From NCBI GenBank assembly GCA_008081305.1, contig VMCP01000030.1, positions 1-7,590 of the forward strand: a stretch of DNA of 7,590 bases. Reading direction: 5' to 3'. The notes beneath the pieces are model-generated. The model searched no databases. It was not told where the DNA came from and was given only the letters and a program-made list of their open reading frames with translations. Of this stretch, positions 6,265 to 7,590 are shown one piece after another. The position numbers were made by a program, and so were the translations under genes. Numbering within the stretch: position 1 is the first letter of the stretch; every line of letters begins with the position of its first letter. This DNA is from Bacteroidota bacterium (GTDB taxonomy: Bacteria; Bacteroidota; Bacteroidia; NS11-12g; UBA955).

Positions 6265-6633
6265 TTATAACACCTCAGGTGCTAGAGATACAATCTTCAT
6301 GTATTGCTTATCACGCAATTCACGAGCAACAGGTCCAAAAATACGGGTACCTCTTGGCTCGTCAGCGGTATTCAACAGTACACAGCTATTCTCATCAAAA
6401 CGGATGTAGGATCCGTCTGGACGACGAACTTCTTTCTTTGTGCGCACAACTACGGCCTTGGAAACGGTACCTTTTTTCATATTACCTCCTGGCGTAGCAT
6501 GCTTTACACTCACAACAATCTTGTCACCGACACTCGCGTAACGACGACGAGTACCTCCAAGAACACGGATACAAAGAACCTCTTTGGCTCCGCTGTTATC
6601 GGCTACTTTTAATCTACTTTCCTGTTGTACCAT
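6265..6633 (-). CDS. rplN: 50S ribosomal protein L14 (uL14)
   Basis: L14 lies on the subunit interface of the 50S, contacting 16S rRNA helix 14 and L19; it is also the docking site of the silencing factor RsfS. The 122-residue protein has exactly the common bacterial length and starts MVQQESRLKVADNSGAKEV. The L14 signature spans about 55-82 (GTVSKAVVVRTKKEVRRPDG then SYIRFDEN), followed by GTRIFGPVARELRD (95-108) and the end SLAPEVL. It opens the spc block, directly coupled to rpsQ. Its final codons contain GAGGTG at 6271-6276, nine bases before the rplX start, within a small possible hairpin. Confidence 0.99.
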   Translation of the reverse strand: MVQQESRLKVADNSGAKEVLCIRVLGGTRRRYASVGDKIVVSVKHATPGGNMKKGTVSKAVVVRTKKEVRRPDGSYIRFDENSCVLLNTADEPRGTRIFGPVARELRDKQYMKIVSLAPEVL

Positions 6634-6635
6634 GA

Positions 6636-6896
6636 TTATTTAGCTTTTTCAATTACTTCCACCAATCTCCATCTCTTGTTTTTACTCAAAGGACGAGTTT
6701 CCATGATGCGAACAATATCATTCTCACCGCACTCGTTCTTTTCGTCATGCGCTGTGAATTTCTTGGTCTTTTTGAAGTATTTACCGTACTTAGGATGCTT
6801 TACTTTACGTACCACTGCTACCACAACGGTTTTATCCATTTTGGAGCTACTCACGGTACCCACGATTTCTTTACGTGCGTTTCTAACTGCTTCCAT
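6636..6896 (-). CDS. rpsQ: 30S ribosomal protein S17 (uS17)
   Basis: S17 is an OB-fold primary binding protein of 16S rRNA that helps assemble the 30S body. The 86-residue product has the usual length and the family motifs: RKEIVGTVSSSKMDKTVVV (8-26), HPKYGKYFKKTKKFTAHDE (34-52) and the signature IVRIMETRPLSKNKRW (61-76). It is the last gene of the S10 block. Its TAA is followed after two bases by rplN, so there is no room for a terminator or promoter between the S10 and spc blocks. No Shine-Dalgarno sequence is visible before the ATG. Confidence 0.98.
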   Translation of the reverse strand: MEAVRNARKEIVGTVSSSKMDKTVVVAVVRKVKHPKYGKYFKKTKKFTAHDEKNECGENDIVRIMETRPLSKNKRWRLVEVIEKAK

Positions 6897-6898
6897 TA

Positions 6899-7129
6899 TT
6901 AACTTTCTTTATTTTCTTTTTGTGCAGCTGCCTCCTGAGACGCTTTTCTGCGAAGGTTTAACTCCATCATTAATCTCGCGATCTCACGACGAGTCTCACG
7001 AAGCTTATGTGGCTGATCAATCGGAGAAACAGCGTTTTGAAACTGCATAGTCTTATAACGCTTACGCTCCTCTTTGTAACGCTCCACCAATTCCTTGTTT
7101 GGAAGTTCCTTAATTTCTGAATAGTTCAT
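6899..7129 (-). CDS. rpmC: 50S ribosomal protein L29 (uL29)
   Basis: L29 is a small two-helix protein near the polypeptide exit tunnel of the 50S subunit, close to L23, where trigger factor and SRP dock. The 76-residue product begins MNYSEIKELPNKELVERYKE and carries the second-helix signature around LRETRREIARLMMEL (43-57). It is longer than the roughly 63-66 residues common in other phyla because of a charged tail rich in Ala, Lys, Glu and Gln (about 62-76). The start lies one base after the rplP stop. A GGAG at 7139-7142, inside the last codons of rplP, sits nine bases before the ATG and could serve as a Shine-Dalgarno site. The rpsQ start follows two bases after its stop. Confidence 0.97.
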   Translation of the reverse strand: MNYSEIKELPNKELVERYKEERKRYKTMQFQNAVSPIDQPHKLRETRREIARLMMELNLRRKASQEAAAQKENKES

Positions 7130-7130
7130 T

Positions 7131-7556
7131 TTAACTTTCTCCGTTATAATCTGGTCGAACTGTGAACTTGCAAGAGATAGGAAGTTTCTGGGCTGCTAAG
7201 CGTAATCCTTCTTTTGCAATATCGTGTGGTACACCACCTACTTCAAACATGATGGTTCCAGGCTTAACACGCGCTACCCAATACTCAGGTGCACCCTTAC
7301 CCTTACCCATACGAACTTCTGCAGGCTTCTTAGTTACTGGCTTATCAGGAAATATACGAATCCATACCTGACCTTCACGCTTGAGGTAACGAGTTACTGC
7401 AATACGAGCTGATTCTATCTGACGAGAAGTGATCCAATGGGGTTCCATTGATTTCAAGCCAAAATCACCAAAATCAATACGGTGACCGCGACCAGCAATA
7501 CCACGTACACGTCCTTTCTGCTGTTTTCTAAATTTCGTTCTTCTTGGACTTAACAT
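7131..7556 (-). CDS. rplP: 50S ribosomal protein L16 (uL16)
   Basis: This 141-residue protein is a full-length L16, which sits on the 50S subunit near the A-site tRNA and the peptidyl-transferase region. The start MLSPRRTKFRKQQKGR is the family N-terminus and fixes the ATG. Other hallmarks are VWIRIFPDKP (64-73), VRMGKGKG (81-88) and EYWVARVKPG (91-100). Arg82 in the VRMGKGKG loop corresponds to the arginine that is hydroxylated in Escherichia coli L16; whether this organism modifies it is not known. The C-terminal tail after residue 130 (FTVRPDYNGES) is slightly longer than in E. coli. An AGGA at 7561-7564 lies four bases before the start, one of the few Shine-Dalgarno-like sites here. The stop is separated from the rpmC start by one base. 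Confidence 0.98.
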   Translation of the reverse strand: MLSPRRTKFRKQQKGRVRGIAGRGHRIDFGDFGLKSMEPHWITSRQIESARIAVTRYLKREGQVWIRIFPDKPVTKKPAEVRMGKGKGAPEYWVARVKPGTIMFEVGGVPHDIAKEGLRLAAQKLPISCKFTVRPDYNGES

Positions 7557-7566
7557 TGTTTCCTAA

Positions 7567-7590
7567 TTAATTGTTACGACGACGTCTTTC
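7567..7590 (-). CDS. rpsC: 30S ribosomal protein S3 (uS3), C-terminal end only
   Basis: Only the last seven codons and a TAA stop are inside the window; they read ERRRRNN. An arginine- and asparagine-rich tail is typical of S3 from Bacteroidota, and rpsC is the gene that normally precedes rplP in the S10 operon. The identification rests on this position plus the tail composition, since no domain is visible. S3 belongs to the 30S head at the mRNA entry channel. The gap to rplP is 10 bases. Confidence 0.8.
   Translation of the reverse strand, partial: ERRRRNN

Noticed and set aside
6336..6343. Minus-strand TATTTTTG, another match to TAnnTTTG
   Set aside because: It lies in the codons for the conserved RIFGP segment of rplN, so the bases are explained by coding, and no start follows nearby except rplX after further coding sequence.
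6625..7050. Plus-strand open frame of 141 codons
   Set aside because: It is antisense to rpsQ and rpmC, which have full family signatures; no independent evidence of coding.
1..7590. A hidden novel system, mobile element, CRISPR array or RNA gene
   Set aside because: Every base is in, or within 33 bases of, a conserved ribosomal, secY or infA gene. I found no repeats, no disrupted genes and no unexplained coding frame on either strand.

Overview
This window is a stretch of the large ribosomal-protein gene cluster (S10 end, spc and alpha regions) of a bacterium that is most probably a member of the Bacteroidota. All genes lie on the minus strand, so transcription runs from high to low coordinates. 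Evidence for the phylum is indirect but consistent. Shine-Dalgarno sequences are almost absent in front of highly expressed genes. One intergenic gap holds a match to the Bacteroidota -7 promoter element TAnnTTTG. S14 and L36 are both zinc-ligand-depleted, and the protein sequences resemble Flavobacteriia-like and related homologues from memory. The class or genus cannot be fixed from this sequence alone.

Layout in transcription order: the last codons of rpsC, then rplP, rpmC, rpsQ (end of the S10 block); rplN, rplX, rplE, rpsN, rpsH, rplF, rplR, rpsE, rpmD, rplO, secY (spc block); infA and rpmJ; then rpsM, rpsK and the first ten codons of rpsD (start of the alpha block). That is 20 genes, 18 complete and two cut by the window edges. 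Two complete genes, rpmD and rpmJ, are short (59 and 38 codons) but unambiguous. Nearly every gap is 1-21 bases and one junction overlaps by one base. The only larger gap, 33 bases, lies between secY and infA, where a candidate internal promoter sits. No stretch over 300 bases lacks a gene.

The genes work together: 17 encode 30S or 50S proteins (including the two partial ones counted with them, 18), infA encodes initiation factor IF1, and secY encodes the core of the Sec translocon to which ribosomes deliver membrane and exported proteins. All complete reading frames are intact, of usual family length and carry their family signatures. I see no insertion, mobile element, RNA gene, CRISPR array, terminator or unknown reading frame. 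This is an ordinary, conserved housekeeping region; the points worth a second look are regulatory (the infA promoter, lack of room for the classical S4 and S8 feedback sites, sparse ribosome-binding sites) and the zinc-ligand losses in S14 and L36.
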